From NCBI RefSeq assembly GCF_000719115.1, contig NZ_JOEA01000025.1, positions 50,885 through 114,884 on the forward strand: a DNA stretch of 64,000 nt, read 5' to 3'. Positions 34,041 through 43,264 of this stretch are shown here, piece after piece. Position 1 is the stretch's first letter. The number at the start of each line of letters is the position of its first letter. The notes beneath the pieces are model-generated. The model had not been told where the DNA came from and did no database searches. It worked only from the letters and a program-made list of their open reading frames with translations. The position numbers and the translations under genes are program-made. This DNA comes from Lentzea albidocapillata. GTDB taxonomy: Bacteria; Actinomycetota; Actinomycetes; Mycobacteriales; Pseudonocardiaceae.

Positions 34041-34472
34041 ATGGATCCCTGGCTCATCTGGCTGATCATCGCGCTGGGGCTGGCCATCGCCGAGATCTTC
34101 ACGCTCACCGCGGCACTCGGCATGCTCGCGGTCGCAGGGGTCGTCACGGCGGGGACGGCGGCGATCGGCCTGCCGGTTCCCGGCCAGTTGGTGGTGTTCA
34201 GCGTCGTGTCCGCCGCCGGTGTGCTGCTGGTCAGGCCGTGGGCGCGGCGAATGATGCTGCAGCCGCGGCTCGAACAGTTCGGCGTCGAAGCGTTGGTCGG
34301 TGCGTCCGGCTACGTCCTGCGCGAGGTGAACAACCACGAAGGTCTGGTGCGTCTCCGCGGTGAGGACTGGACGGCTCGTCCCTACGACGAGTCCCTCGTC
34401 ATCCCCGCCGGGCGCACGGTCGACGTACTGCAAATCGACGGCAGCACCGCCGTCGTCTACCCACGGGAGTGA
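34041..34472 (+). CDS. NfeD family membrane protein
   Basis: A 143-residue NfeD protein: two or three N-terminal membrane segments (residues 5-70) and a C-terminal OB-fold (LVGASGYVLREV, ...DWTARPYDESLVIPAG...VLQIDG). Three bases separate it from an SPFH-protein gene, the usual partnership. It organises membrane microdomains with the stomatin-like protein. Confidence 0.92.
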   Translation: MDPWLIWLIIALGLAIAEIFTLTAALGMLAVAGVVTAGTAAIGLPVPGQLVVFSVVSAAGVLLVRPWARRMMLQPRLEQFGVEALVGASGYVLREVNNHEGLVRLRGEDWTARPYDESLVIPAGRTVDVLQIDGSTAVVYPRE

Positions 34473-34475
34473 GCC

Positions 34476-35510
34476 ATGTCCACACTGCTCGTCGCCGGAC
34501 TCGTGCTCGCGATCTTCGCGGCGTTCACCGTCCTGCGCGCCGTGCGCATCGTGCCGCAGGCCCGCGCGCGCAACGTCGAACGCCTGGGCCGGTACCAGCG
34601 CACCCTCACGCCCGGTCTCAACTTCGTCATCCCCTACATCGATCGCGTCTACCCGCCGATCGACCTGCGTGAGCAGGTGGTCTCGTTCCAGCCGCAGCCG
34701 GTGATCACCGAGGACAACCTGGTCGTGCAGATCGACACGGTGCTGTACTTCCAGGTCACCGATCCTCGTTCCGCCGCCTACGAGATCGCGAGCTTCCTGC
34801 AGGCGGTCGAACAGCTCACCGTCACCACCCTGCGCAACGTCGTGGGATCCATGGATCTCGAGAAGACCCTCACCTCGCGCGACACGATCAACAACCAGTT
34901 GCGCGGCGTGCTCGACGACGCGACGGGCAAGTGGGGTCTGCGGGTCAACCGCGTGGAGATCAAGGCCATCGATCCGCCGCAGAGCATCAAGGAGGCGATG
35001 GAGAAGCAGATGCGGGCCGAACGCGACAAGCGGGCCGCGATCCTGACCGCCGAGGGACAGCGGCAGTCGCAGATCCTCACGGCCGAGGGTGACAAGCAGG
35101 CCGCCGTGTTGCGCGCCGAAGGGCACCGTGCCGCCACCATCCTCGAGGCGGAGGGCCAGTCCCGCGCGATCGACCAGGTCTTCCAGGCGATCCACCGCAA
35201 CGATCCGGACCCCAAGCTGCTCGCCTACCAGTACCTCCAGGTCCTGCCGAAGCTCGCGCAGGGAGAGGGCAACACGTTCTGGGTGATTCCGAGCGAGGTC
35301 ACCACCGCGCTGCGCGACGTCTCGAAGGCGTTCTCCGAGACGCTGCCGCGATCGGCCGCCGCCAGGACCGATGACGCCGTCGAAGCCGCCACCGCGCAGG
35401 CGGAGAAGGACGTCGCGCAGGCGAGCGAGGCAGCCGCCGAAGCGGTCTCGGACGCCGCGGACGCCGCCACACCGGTGAACGCGCTGCGCCCGGAACTGGC
35501 GGGTCGCTGA
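34476..35510 (+). CDS. SPFH/stomatin-like membrane protein
   Basis: A 344-residue band-7 protein: one N-terminal membrane anchor, the SPFH domain (about 25-200, RNVERLGRYQRTLTPGLNFVIP in pieces, REQVVSFQPQPVITEDN), and a long coiled-coil region with repeated AEG units (AILTAEGQRQSQILTAEG). The C-tail is alanine-rich. Co-transcribed with nfeD, it should scaffold lipid-raft-like domains. Confidence 0.93.
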   Translation: MSTLLVAGLVLAIFAAFTVLRAVRIVPQARARNVERLGRYQRTLTPGLNFVIPYIDRVYPPIDLREQVVSFQPQPVITEDNLVVQIDTVLYFQVTDPRSAAYEIASFLQAVEQLTVTTLRNVVGSMDLEKTLTSRDTINNQLRGVLDDATGKWGLRVNRVEIKAIDPPQSIKEAMEKQMRAERDKRAAILTAEGQRQSQILTAEGDKQAAVLRAEGHRAATILEAEGQSRAIDQVFQAIHRNDPDPKLLAYQYLQVLPKLAQGEGNTFWVIPSEVTTALRDVSKAFSETLPRSAAARTDDAVEAATAQAEKDVAQASEAAAEAVSDAADAATPVNALRPELAGR

Positions 35511-35547
35511 GACGGCACGGATAGTCGGTGGCGAGTCCGGGAGGTGC

Positions 35548-35859
35548 GTGACGGTGGGATTGGCAGAGGACGAGCAGCGCGAGCTGGACGCCATCGAGCG
35601 ACGTCTCGCCGAGGACGATCCCAAGTTCGCCTCCAAACTCGTCAGGACGCCGCCACCGCATCACCGGTTGCCGCCACGCGTGCTGAAGTTGATCAGCCTG
35701 CTGCTGATCTACGTGGTCGGCCTGGTGGTGGTCATCACGGGCGTGTCGCTGTCGTCGCTCGTGCTGATCGCGCTCGGTGCGGCCGTGACCGCGGTCAGCC
35801 CGGTGATCATCGTCGTCCAGACCTGGCGCACCCGCCGAAACGACGAGCCATCGGGCTGA
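35548..35859 (+). CDS. DUF3040 membrane protein
   Basis: A 103-residue protein with the DUF3040 start LAEDEQRELDAIERRLAEDDPKFA and two hydrophobic segments (about 45-85). Family of unknown function, common in actinobacteria. Same strand as the SPFH gene, 37 nt downstream, probably same transcript. Confidence 0.85.
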   Translation: MTVGLAEDEQRELDAIERRLAEDDPKFASKLVRTPPPHHRLPPRVLKLISLLLIYVVGLVVVITGVSLSSLVLIALGAAVTAVSPVIIVVQTWRTRRNDEPSG

Positions 35860-35996
35860 TCCGCGTTCCTGCCAAGATCACATCAACACGGCTCAGGACG
35901 TGATCGTGGGGTACGGTCGGGCTGTTGCCGTGATGAGCGGCATGGTGTGCCGGGAAGTCTGGTCGGCGATGCGGCCGACGACACCCGGAGTGAGCT

Positions 35997-37301
35997 TTGG
36001 AACCCGTGAATACCCGGCTGTTCAGCCGCGCGTCCTGGCCCGAGGCCAAGCGCATCGCCGACCTGCTCCGCCTCGAGACCGTCGGCGGCGTCATCATGCT
36101 GATCGCGGCGGTGGTCGGCCTGGTCTGGGCGAACTCGCCATGGGCGTCGATCTACGAGACCCTGCGCTCCGTCGAGATCGGCCCCGAGTCACTGCACCTG
36201 CGGCTCAGTCTCGCCGAATGGGCGTCCGACGGCCTGCTGGTGATCTTCTTCTTCGTCGCGGGCCTGGAGCTCAAACGCGAGTTCGTCGCGGGCGACCTGC
36301 GCGATCCTCGTCGTGCCGCCGTTCCGATCGCGGCGGCGTTCGGCGGCGTCCTCGTGCCGGCGTTGATCTACACCGCGGTCAACCTCGGAGGTGGGCCCGC
36401 GCTGTCCGGCTGGGCCATCCCCACCGCCACCGACATCGCGTTCGCACTGGCGGTGCTCGCGGTGATCGGCCGGTGCCTCCCGTCGGCGCTGCGGACGTTC
36501 CTGCTGACCCTCGCGGTCGTGGACGACCTGATCGCGATCGTCATCATCGCCCTCTTCTACACCGATGACCTGTCACTGCTGCCGTTGCTGCTGATGTTCG
36601 TCCCGCTGGCCTTGTTCACGGTGCTCGTCCAGCGACGTATCCGGTCATGGTGGCTGCTGATCCCCTTGGCGGTGGCGACGTGGGCACTCATGCACGCCTC
36701 AGGTGTGCACGCGACCGTGGCAGGCGTGTTGCTCGGATTCGCGGTGCCGGTGATCCGCCGGTCCGGCGAAGGCCCCGGCCTGGCCGAAATGTTCCAGCAC
36801 CGGTGGCAACCTCTGTCCGCCGGTGTCGCTGTGCCGGTCTTCGCCTTCTTCGCCGCCGGTGTCTCGATCGGAGGCCTGAGCGGTTTCATCACCTCGCTCA
36901 CCGACAGCGTCACACTTGGCATCGTGCTCGGTCTGCTGGTGGGCAAAACGATCGGCATCACCGCGGCCACCTGGCTGGTCGCGCGGTTCACCAAGGCTGA
37001 TCTGGACGACGACCTCGCATGGATCGACGTGGTCGGCCTGTCGATCCTCGCCGGTATCGGGTTCACCGTCTCGCTGCTGGTCAGCGAGCTGTCGTTCGGT
37101 GAGGGCAGCGCGGACTACAGCAACGCGAAGGTGGCCGTGCTGCTGGGTTCCGTGCTGTCGGCGTTGATCGCGACGGTGGTCCTGCGTGTGCGCAACAGGG
37201 TGTATCGGCGCATCTTCGAGGAAGAGAACCGCGACGCGGACAACGACGGCATCCCGGACGTGCACCAGGTCGATCAGGGGCGCGGGGACCGGTCAGGCTG
37301 A
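35997..37301 (+). CDS. nhaA: Na+/H+ antiporter NhaA
   Basis: A 434-residue NhaA: starts with segment 1 after [30 protein letters not shown] holds the transport aspartates of segment 4-5 (TATDIAF), [16 protein letters not shown] the DD pair of segment 5. Acidic C-terminal tail ([13 protein letters not shown]). Exchanges Na+ for protons for pH and salt tolerance. GTG start within the stretch AACCCGTG is an alternative. Confidence 0.94.
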   Translation: MEPVNTRLFSRASWPEAKRIADLLRLETVGGVIMLIAAVVGLVWANSPWASIYETLRSVEIGPESLHLRLSLAEWASDGLLVIFFFVAGLELKREFVAGDLRDPRRAAVPIAAAFGGVLVPALIYTAVNLGGGPALSGWAIPTATDIAFALAVLAVIGRCLPSALRTFLLTLAVVDDLIAIVIIALFYTDDLSLLPLLLMFVPLALFTVLVQRRIRSWWLLIPLAVATWALMHASGVHATVAGVLLGFAVPVIRRSGEGPGLAEMFQHRWQPLSAGVAVPVFAFFAAGVSIGGLSGFITSLTDSVTLGIVLGLLVGKTIGITAATWLVARFTKADLDDDLAWIDVVGLSILAGIGFTVSLLVSELSFGEGSADYSNAKVAVLLGSVLSALIATVVLRVRNRVYRRIFEEENRDADNDGIPDVHQVDQGRGDRSG

Positions 37302-37317
37302 TCGTTCAGCGACTCCA

Positions 37318-38526
37318 TCACTGCTGCTCCCGAGCAGGCCGCTCAGGTTGCCCGGTGGGCAGGCCGTCCGGGGGCTCGACGCTCAACGCCTTCGCCACGG
37401 GCACGTCCGTCGACGAGTGCAGGACGATCGACAACGCGATGGTGATCGCGACCAGGTCGAACACGTGCTCGCCGGCGGGTATCCCCGCCTGCAGCACGAG
37501 GAGCCCGTAGACCACGGACGCGAAACCCTTGGGGCCGAACCACGCGGCGACGGACCGCTCGCGTGCGGGCAGCGGCGTGCGCAGCAACGACAGCATCATC
37601 GCCGCCGGCCGCACGAGCAGGATCGCGATGACCGCGACCGCCCAGTCCCCCACGCTCAGGTGCGAGATGCGCTCGGGCGTGATCAGCGCGCCGAAGACGA
37701 GCAGTGCCGCGAACTTGGTGATCTCGGACAGCAGGTCACCGAAGTGCTCGAAGTGTTCTGCCGCAACGCGATCCAGCGTCGCGATCGTCGATCCCGCGGC
37801 GAACGCGGCGAGGTAGGGGTTGGCGTGGGTGAGGTGGCAGGTCGCGTACAGCATCACCGCGATCGCCAACGGGCCGAGCGCCTGCAGCCGAGGTTCGGCG
37901 GTGAAGATCCGCAACCGCCACGCCAGCACCACGACCGCGGGAATGACAACGCCCAGCGCGAGCCCGGCGGCCAGTTCGATGCCGATGGTGAGGAAGTCGG
38001 TGTCCCTGTTCGCCGCGGTGGCCAGGAAGATCAGCACGAACGGCAGCGCGAGACCGTCGTTCAGCCCGGACTCGACGTTGAGCAGGCGGCGCAACCGCAT
38101 CGGCACGTCGGTGCGGCCGACGATGGCGGAGGCGAACACCGGGTCGGTCGGCGAGAGGATCGCGCCGATCAGGAACGAGGTCGTCCAGTCCAGGCCGGTG
38201 AGGAAGTGCGTCGGCACGGCGATGCCGACCATGGTCAGCGGCATGGCCAGGCCCAGCGCCCTGCCCGAGAGCCGCCACCCCTGCTTCAGGTCGGGCAGTC
38301 CCGCGCGCTGGCCATCGGTGAACAGGACCGTGAACAGCGCGAGATCAGCCAGTACGGTGACGAACGCGCTGTTGGACGGAATGTCGACGAGCCCGAGACC
38401 GCCCTGCCCGATCAACGCTCCGGCGACCAGGAACATCAACGCGGTCGACAGGATCGTGCGAGCGGCGAGACCGGACAGCGAGACGCTGATCAGCAGGACC
38501 AGACCGAATGCGAGCACCAGCGCCAT
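37318..38526 (-). CDS. Cation/proton antiporter, CPA1 (NhaP) family
   Basis: A 402-residue protein with twelve segments; TDPVFASAIVGRTDVP and LNDGLALPFVL are the conserved ND/DP regions of NhaP antiporters. It is convergent with nhaA (16 nt between stops), giving two Na+/H+ systems side by side. Probably exchanges Na+ or K+ for protons. Confidence 0.92.
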   Translation of the reverse strand: MALVLAFGLVLLISVSLSGLAARTILSTALMFLVAGALIGQGGLGLVDIPSNSAFVTVLADLALFTVLFTDGQRAGLPDLKQGWRLSGRALGLAMPLTMVGIAVPTHFLTGLDWTTSFLIGAILSPTDPVFASAIVGRTDVPMRLRRLLNVESGLNDGLALPFVLIFLATAANRDTDFLTIGIELAAGLALGVVIPAVVVLAWRLRIFTAEPRLQALGPLAIAVMLYATCHLTHANPYLAAFAAGSTIATLDRVAAEHFEHFGDLLSEITKFAALLVFGALITPERISHLSVGDWAVAVIAILLVRPAAMMLSLLRTPLPARERSVAAWFGPKGFASVVYGLLVLQAGIPAGEHVFDLVAITIALSIVLHSSTDVPVAKALSVEPPDGLPTGQPERPAREQQ

Positions 38527-38660
38527 CGACGAACCCCGTCCACGTCAATCAAGCCCACCGCGGTTTCGCGATGGGCGTTGCCGACCAGACTTCCCGGCGC
38601 ACCGCGCGCAAACATGCCGTAAAGATCCGCTCGAAGCAAACCGGCAGGTCTCGACATGAG

Positions 38661-38696
38661 CTGAACAGACGTTTAGTGTTTTGAACACGCGTTCAG
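38661..38696. promoter_or_regulatory. Two tandem operator-like palindromes, TGAAC-N4-GTT(C/T)A
   Basis: Site 1 CTGAACAGACGTTTAG (38661-38676) and site 2 TTGAACACGCGTTCAG (38681-38696) share the same arms and lie 20 nt apart (about two helical turns). They look like TetR-type operators. No TetR gene remains next to them; only a 21-residue stub downstream. Confidence 0.7.
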
Positions 38697-38745
38697 CATT
38701 TGATCGGACATCGCGGGGTCGCCTGCTGGGCGGTGATCCGGCCGA

Positions 38746-38811
38746 GGCCTGTTCGCCGACGACCGCTGGCTGACGGCGCTCACCGACATCGAGAAGAGGA
38801 TGAGGTCGTGA
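38746..38811 (+). pseudogene. C-terminal stub of a lost gene, coupled to the glycosyltransferase start
   Basis: The frame GLFADDRWLTALTDIEKRM ends with TGA overlapping the glycosyltransferase GTG (GTGA), the layout of an operon partner. An in-frame TGA just upstream and no start codon show that the rest is missing. With tandem operators in front, it may be the end of a TetR regulator; this is inference. Confidence 0.45.
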
Positions 38812-40049
38812 AGGTCCTGCTGGTCACCCACGGCACACGCGGAGACGTGCAACCGTTGCTGGCGTTGGCGGTGGCGCTCAAGAAGGCGGGTCACGAGGCG
38901 CTGCTGGCCGCACCGGAATCGTTCGCTTCCAGCGCACTGACGCAGGACGTCGAGTTCGCGCCCCTCGACAACGGCCCCAACAGATTGTTCGAAGATCCGC
39001 TGATGGCCGAGGCGATCGAGGGCGGGTATCGCGGCGTCCGCGGCAAGATCACCGCCCTGTCGGCCATCAGGCGCATCAAGCCGTTGATGGCCGACGTGCT
39101 GCGCGATGTCGGTGCGGTCGCACGGCCCAGCGGCGCGGATCTCGTGGTGCACACGCCCAGCGTGCCCGCACAGCACGCGGCGGAGATGCTCGGCGTGCCC
39201 GCGGTGCTCGCCGCGCTGCAACCCGGCTGGGTGCCGACGTCGGAGTTCCCGTGCCCCATGGTGCCGCTGCCCCGGCTGCCCCGGTTTTTCAACCGGGCGA
39301 CCTACCTGACGGTGTCGGCGACCCTGCGCGCCTACTCCGGCATCGTCAACACGTGGCGTACCAACGACCTCGGCCTGCCACGCGGCCAGGGCCCACGTCA
39401 GGCCAACGTTCTGCAAGCGTTCAGTGCCCTCGTCACGCCCGTCGATCCCGCGTGGCCGGATTCGGTGCGCACCACCGGCTTCTGGTACCTGCCGCGGGAA
39501 GCGAACTGGGCGCCGAACCCGGCCTTGCAGGCCTTTCTGGACACTGGCCCGGCACCGGTCTACATCGGGTTCGGCAGCATGGCGGGACGTGACGCGCAGC
39601 GCACCGGTGACATCGTCGCCGAGGCGGCGCGGGCAGCCGGAGTGCGCGCGATCGTCGCGACAGGGTGGGGTGGGCTCGCCGCGCGCTCGTCGGACGATCT
39701 TCTGGTGATCGATCAGGTGCCCCACGACTGGCTTTTCGGCCGGGTGAGCGCGGTGGTGCACCACGGTGGCGGAGGGACGACAGCGGCAGCACTCGCCGCG
39801 GGTGTGCCGCAGGTCGTGTGCCCGTTCGTCGCGGACCAGCCGCACTGGGCTCAGCGGATGCATGCAGTCGGTGTCGCACCAGAACCCGTGCCGTACAGGA
39901 AGCTCGCCGTCGACACGCTGACTCAAGCGATCACCCAGGCTCTGGCACTGCGACAGCGTGCAGGAGAGGTCGGCGAGCAGATACGGGCCGAGAACGGCGT
40001 CGGCGCAGCAGTGCGCGAGCTGGAGAGGATCCACAATGGACGTGGCTGA
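38808..40049 (+). CDS. UDP-sugar glycosyltransferase, GT1 family
   Basis: A 413-residue GT-B protein similar to glycopeptide and macrolide glycosyltransferases: VLLVTHGTRGDVQPLLALA at the N-terminus, YIGFGSMAGRD mid-way, and the C-terminal nucleotide-sugar site IDQVPHDWLFGRVSAVVHHGGGGTTAAAL in parts. It transfers a sugar from a nucleotide donor to a lipid or secondary-metabolite acceptor. GTG 38808 is fixed by the four-base overlap with a preceding stop. It appears complete although its neighbours on both sides are stubs. Confidence 0.9.
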   Translation: MKVLLVTHGTRGDVQPLLALAVALKKAGHEALLAAPESFASSALTQDVEFAPLDNGPNRLFEDPLMAEAIEGGYRGVRGKITALSAIRRIKPLMADVLRDVGAVARPSGADLVVHTPSVPAQHAAEMLGVPAVLAALQPGWVPTSEFPCPMVPLPRLPRFFNRATYLTVSATLRAYSGIVNTWRTNDLGLPRGQGPRQANVLQAFSALVTPVDPAWPDSVRTTGFWYLPREANWAPNPALQAFLDTGPAPVYIGFGSMAGRDAQRTGDIVAEAARAAGVRAIVATGWGGLAARSSDDLLVIDQVPHDWLFGRVSAVVHHGGGGTTAAALAAGVPQVVCPFVADQPHWAQRMHAVGVAPEPVPYRKLAVDTLTQAITQALALRQRAGEVGEQIRAENGVGAAVRELERIHNGRG

Positions 40050-40080
40050 CCGCGTCGCCAAGACGTTCCGCGCGGTGTTG
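40036..40080 (+). pseudogene. Truncated gene start, 15 codons
   Basis: ATG 40036 has GGAGAGG 7 nt upstream and overlaps the glycosyltransferase end. MDVADRVAKTFRAVL looks like a genuine N-terminus, then the frame runs into sequence antisense to an ABC-transporter fragment. The gene appears cut at 40080. Confidence 0.5.
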
Positions 40081-40175
40081 ATCTCGCCTGCGTTGACACG
40101 CAAGGAAACGTCGTCCACCGCCGCGACATCGCCGTACCGCTTGGCCAGGCCACGGGCGTCGATCACCGGCGTCAC
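40080..40175 (-). pseudogene. N-terminal fragment of an ABC-transporter ATPase
   Basis: Thirty-two residues, starting MTPVIDARGLAKRYGDVAAV and ending RVNAGEI, are the standard opening of an ABC ATPase just before its Walker A loop. After 40080 the sequence becomes the reverse of the glycosyltransferase region. The GTG start overlaps the methyltransferase stop (GTGA), so this was an operon gene before truncation. Confidence 0.85.
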
Positions 40176-41029
40176 TGGTCAGCGACCTTGACGCACCGCA
40201 CGGTGCGCTCGATCTCCGACACAGACAGCGAACGCCCTGACGGTGCGACGTAGCGCTCGGTGAACTCGGACGGGCCCAGCTGTTCGACCTCGGCCCACCC
40301 GTAGGGCGCGAGGAACCCGGCAACCTCCTCGGGAAGGAGCCCGAACTTCCACACATGGCGCTTCACGACGAACTCGCGGTAGGCGGCCTCGCCGCCGAAC
40401 AGCGCAGTGCCGTCGAGGAAGTCCTTGCGCACGAACGTGAACACCAGCTCGCTGCCCGCAGGCGCTTGAGCGAGAAAGCCAAACGTCGCGCGTACCGCCT
40501 CTTCGGTGAGGTACTGGGTGACCGCTTCCCAGATGAAGAGTGTCCGCACTTCGGCGTGGTAGCCGTGCTCGGCGAGCAGCTCGTCGAGGTGCTGACTTTC
40601 GAAGTCGATCGGAACGAGGCTGAGGTTCGGCGGCACCTCACCGAAGATCGCACGCAACCGGTCGTGCTTGCTCTCGATGTTGGCGGGCAGGTCGACCTCG
40701 AACACTCGCTTGTGGCGGAGCCGGCAGCCGCGTGTGTCGAACCCGGCGCCAAGGACGACCACCGCCCCGGCATCGGTGGCAGCGAGACGGTCGTCCATGT
40801 ACCGCTTGCGGCACAACATGCCGGCCCACAGGCCAGGGATCTTCTTCTCCGTGGCCGCGATGAGTGCGCTCCGCACCGGACACCAGCGAGCCGCGGCCGC
40901 GACCAGACGCCCGGAAGGGGGAAGAATGCGTGCTGCCAAGTCGTCTCGGACGACCGGGTGAGCGTCGTACTGGTCCGCTGCGGCGATGACCATCGGGCCG
41001 ATTGCCGTGCCTGCGACTGCCGTGTCCAT
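40172..41029 (-). CDS. SAM-dependent methyltransferase, leucine carboxyl methyltransferase family
   Basis: A 285-residue protein of the LCMT/TIGR00027-type branch: AVVVLGAGFDTRGCRL holds the SAM-binding loop, FEVDLPANIESK the following acidic strand, and FIWEAVTQYLTEEAV the usual helix. Start ATG 41029 with AGGAG upstream; the longer frame is not preferred. Substrate unknown, probably a carboxyl or hydroxyl of a small molecule. Formerly followed by an ABC gene, of which only the start is left. Confidence 0.87.
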   Translation of the reverse strand: MDTAVAGTAIGPMVIAAADQYDAHPVVRDDLAARILPPSGRLVAAAARWCPVRSALIAATEKKIPGLWAGMLCRKRYMDDRLAATDAGAVVVLGAGFDTRGCRLRHKRVFEVDLPANIESKHDRLRAIFGEVPPNLSLVPIDFESQHLDELLAEHGYHAEVRTLFIWEAVTQYLTEEAVRATFGFLAQAPAGSELVFTFVRKDFLDGTALFGGEAAYREFVVKRHVWKFGLLPEEVAGFLAPYGWAEVEQLGPSEFTERYVAPSGRSLSVSEIERTVRCVKVADQ

Positions 41030-41149
41030 GGAAGCTCCTGCGCCTAGACGTCGTTGAACGACGCCGACCAGGCTTCCCGGCACACCTGTGGGAACTGTAC
41101 CGCCATTTTGACAGCCCCTGTGCCCCGGCCGTGCCGTTGCTCTGGTTCC

Positions 41150-42343
41150 TCACCAGGACACGGGAAGTGATTCAACGCCGTAGAACACACCGGGAGGTCG
41201 GTAGCGGACGGTCTCGACCGGTATGTCGAGAGCCAGGTCGGGGAATCGGCGAAGCAGGGCGGGAAAAGCGATCGTCAGTTCGGCACGGGCGAGGCCGGCT
41301 CCGATGCAGTGGTGAATGCCGAAGCCGAACGCCAGGTGCGGCTTCGGTGTGCGGGTGACGTCGAAGACATCACCGTCGTGAAGCAGTTCGGGATCCCGGT
41401 TGGCGGCGGACAGGGAGACCATGACCAGATCCCCTTTGCTGATCTCGTGTCCTGCCAGGACCGTGTCACACGTGGCGGTGCGGGGGATGGTCATCTGCAG
41501 GACCGAGCCGAACCGAAGCAGTTCCTCGACGGCGGGCTCGACGGCGTCCGGGTGGTTCCGGATCCGCTGCAACTGCTCCGGATGCCGCAGTAGCGCGAGG
41601 GCGCCGACGCCGAGCATGCTGGCGGTGGTCTCGTGCCCGGCGAACAGCAGCAGTTCGGCCAGGTTGGCCAGTTCGGTGCGGCTGAGTTCCGACCCGTGGT
41701 TGCGCACGAGCGCACCGAGGATGTCGTCGCCTGGGCCAGCCATGGCTCGCTCGGCGAGTTCACTCATGTAGGCCCGCGACTCGGCTGTGATCCGCTGGAT
41801 CTCATGCTCGCCGGTCAACCCCAGCACCTGTCCGGCGGCTCGTCGCTGGAACTGGTCGCGATCAGCGTAGGGCACCCCGAGAAGCTCGCAGATGACCAGG
41901 CTTGGCACCGGCAGGGCGAAGGCCGTCACCAGGTCGGCCGGCGGCCCTGCGGCGGCCATGTCGTCCAGGCAGTTCTCGATGATCTCGGTGATGCGCGGCT
42001 GGAGCGCGCGGATTCGCCGCACGGTGAACTCGCGGGTGAGCATCCGCCGCACCCTGGTGTGGTCAGGAGGATCGGCGGTGAGCAGCGGGTCCCTGGCCGC
42101 GTCGTCCTGGTCGAGCGAAGACGTGGACGCCTGGCCGGTTTTGGCACTGGAGTACGTCGCCGGATCGGCGAGGACGGTCCGGACATGCTCGTACCGGGTC
42201 ACGATCCACGCGGATCCGCCCATGGGGGTGGGTACCTGCCGCACACCTTGCGTCTGCGGGTCGTCGCGTAGTTGCTGGATTTCGGGTAGGGGGTCCAACC
42301 CGTCACGAACGAGATGAACGAACATGCTTGCCGGATCTGTCAT
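41150..42343 (-). CDS. Cytochrome P450
   Basis: A 397-residue P450 with AGHETT in helix I, EELLRFG in helix K, and the heme-thiolate loop FGFGIHHCIGAGLARAEL. CYP105-like in length and in the N-terminal pattern. ATG 42343 (MTDPASM) has AGGAGCGG upstream. Divergent from a MarR-type regulator with a perfect 12-bp palindrome between. No redox partner gene nearby. Confidence 0.92.
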   Translation of the reverse strand: MTDPASMFVHLVRDGLDPLPEIQQLRDDPQTQGVRQVPTPMGGSAWIVTRYEHVRTVLADPATYSSAKTGQASTSSLDQDDAARDPLLTADPPDHTRVRRMLTREFTVRRIRALQPRITEIIENCLDDMAAAGPPADLVTAFALPVPSLVICELLGVPYADRDQFQRRAAGQVLGLTGEHEIQRITAESRAYMSELAERAMAGPGDDILGALVRNHGSELSRTELANLAELLLFAGHETTASMLGVGALALLRHPEQLQRIRNHPDAVEPAVEELLRFGSVLQMTIPRTATCDTVLAGHEISKGDLVMVSLSAANRDPELLHDGDVFDVTRTPKPHLAFGFGIHHCIGAGLARAELTIAFPALLRRFPDLALDIPVETVRYRPPGVFYGVESLPVSW

Positions 42344-42407
42344 ATTCCGCTCCTGCCGCCAGACCATGCGATCGGCGTGATCCGTCGACCACGTCATACA
42401 GTGATGT

Positions 42408-42419
42408 ATAGCATGCTAT
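42408..42419. promoter_or_regulatory. Perfect 12-bp palindrome, candidate MarR operator
   Basis: ATAGCATGCTAT lies 9 nt before the MarR start (42429) and 64 nt before the P450 start. AT-rich symmetrical sites of this kind are usual for MarR proteins. Confidence 0.7.
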
Positions 42420-42428
42420 TCTTCTGTC

Positions 42429-42911
42429 GTGGAGGGAAACTCGATCGACCCGGACCCGCGGCGAGACACCGGCGTGCCCCGGTCCCGGTCGGAGTCCTCG
42501 CTCGGCTACCAGCTCAACCGGACAACCCGATTGCTGGGCCGCGAACTGCGGACGCGACTGGAGCCCTTCGGCATCGCCGCCGCCCCTTTCGCCGTGCTGT
42601 TCGAGCTCTACCACCTCGATGGGCTCACCCAAGCGGAACTTCGCGCGCGCCTTCAGGTGGAGCAGCCCACCATGGCCAAGACCCTCGACCGAATGGAACG
42701 GGACGGCCTGATCACCCGCCAACCCGATCAGCACGACCGGCGCCGGTCACTCATTTCGCTCACCCCACAAGCTCATCGACTGCGCGCGGAGGTCATCGCC
42801 GCCGTCCAGGCGGGTAACGCCGCCGCTCTGCGCGGCTTGGACCAGAGCAGGATCGACCAGTTCTTCGAAACGCTGGCCCTGATCATCGGCAACCTGACCC
42901 AGGACGATTAG
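42429..42911 (+). CDS. MarR-family transcriptional regulator
   Basis: A 160-residue winged-helix protein: LGYQLNRTTRLLGRELRTRL, LTQAELRARLQVEQPTMAKTLDRMERDGLI, wing DQHDRRRSLISLT. GTG start at 42429. Divergent from the P450 and probably represses it; ligand unknown. Confidence 0.9.
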   Translation: MEGNSIDPDPRRDTGVPRSRSESSLGYQLNRTTRLLGRELRTRLEPFGIAAAPFAVLFELYHLDGLTQAELRARLQVEQPTMAKTLDRMERDGLITRQPDQHDRRRSLISLTPQAHRLRAEVIAAVQAGNAAALRGLDQSRIDQFFETLALIIGNLTQDD

Positions 42912-43051
42912 CGAGCGCGTCATGTGGCGGCCCTGCGTCGAAACGACGATCGATCTTCGCGGCCACCGCACAGCGGCGTGTACCGTTCCCATCGCTGCGT
43001 ATCCCTGGCTGGGACAGGCAACGCGCTCGAAGCCAGCACATACTCGGATCC

Positions 43052-43165
43052 ATGAGCGGAACTACACGGCTCGGTGACTTCCTCAAGGCGCGGCGCTCGC
43101 AGCTTCGTCCGGATGTCCTCGTGAACCGGGTCAGCGCGGCGTCACCGCCACCTCACGGCCGCTGA
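43052..43165 (+). pseudogene. N-terminal stub of an XRE/MmyB-type regulator
   Basis: The 37 residues starting MSGTTRLGDFLKARRSQLRP match the first helix of MmyB-type helix-turn-helix regulators, then lose similarity and end at TGA 43165. The remaining 330 bases around it (42912-43264) hold nothing else. A remnant, unlike the nearly full-length copy at 2597-3472. Confidence 0.6.
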
Positions 43166-43264
43166 CGGCCGCTGCAGTCCTCCACCTGGGCGAAGCACGC
43201 CCTGGCGGTGATCACCCCCTGAAAGGCGCGGCGCTGCCGCATGCCTGAAAACAGTGAGGAAAGC

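Noticed and set aside
33627..35636. 669-residue minus-strand open frame
   Set aside because: Antisense of the PucR, NfeD and SPFH genes; low-complexity Arg/Asp/Gly/His composition.
37186..38622. 478-residue plus-strand open frame
   Set aside because: Antisense of the CPA1 antiporter; charged low-complexity translation typical of a shadow.
38673..40175. 500-residue minus-strand open frame
   Set aside because: Antisense shadow of the glycosyltransferase; only its first 32 codons are real, as an ABC ATPase fragment.
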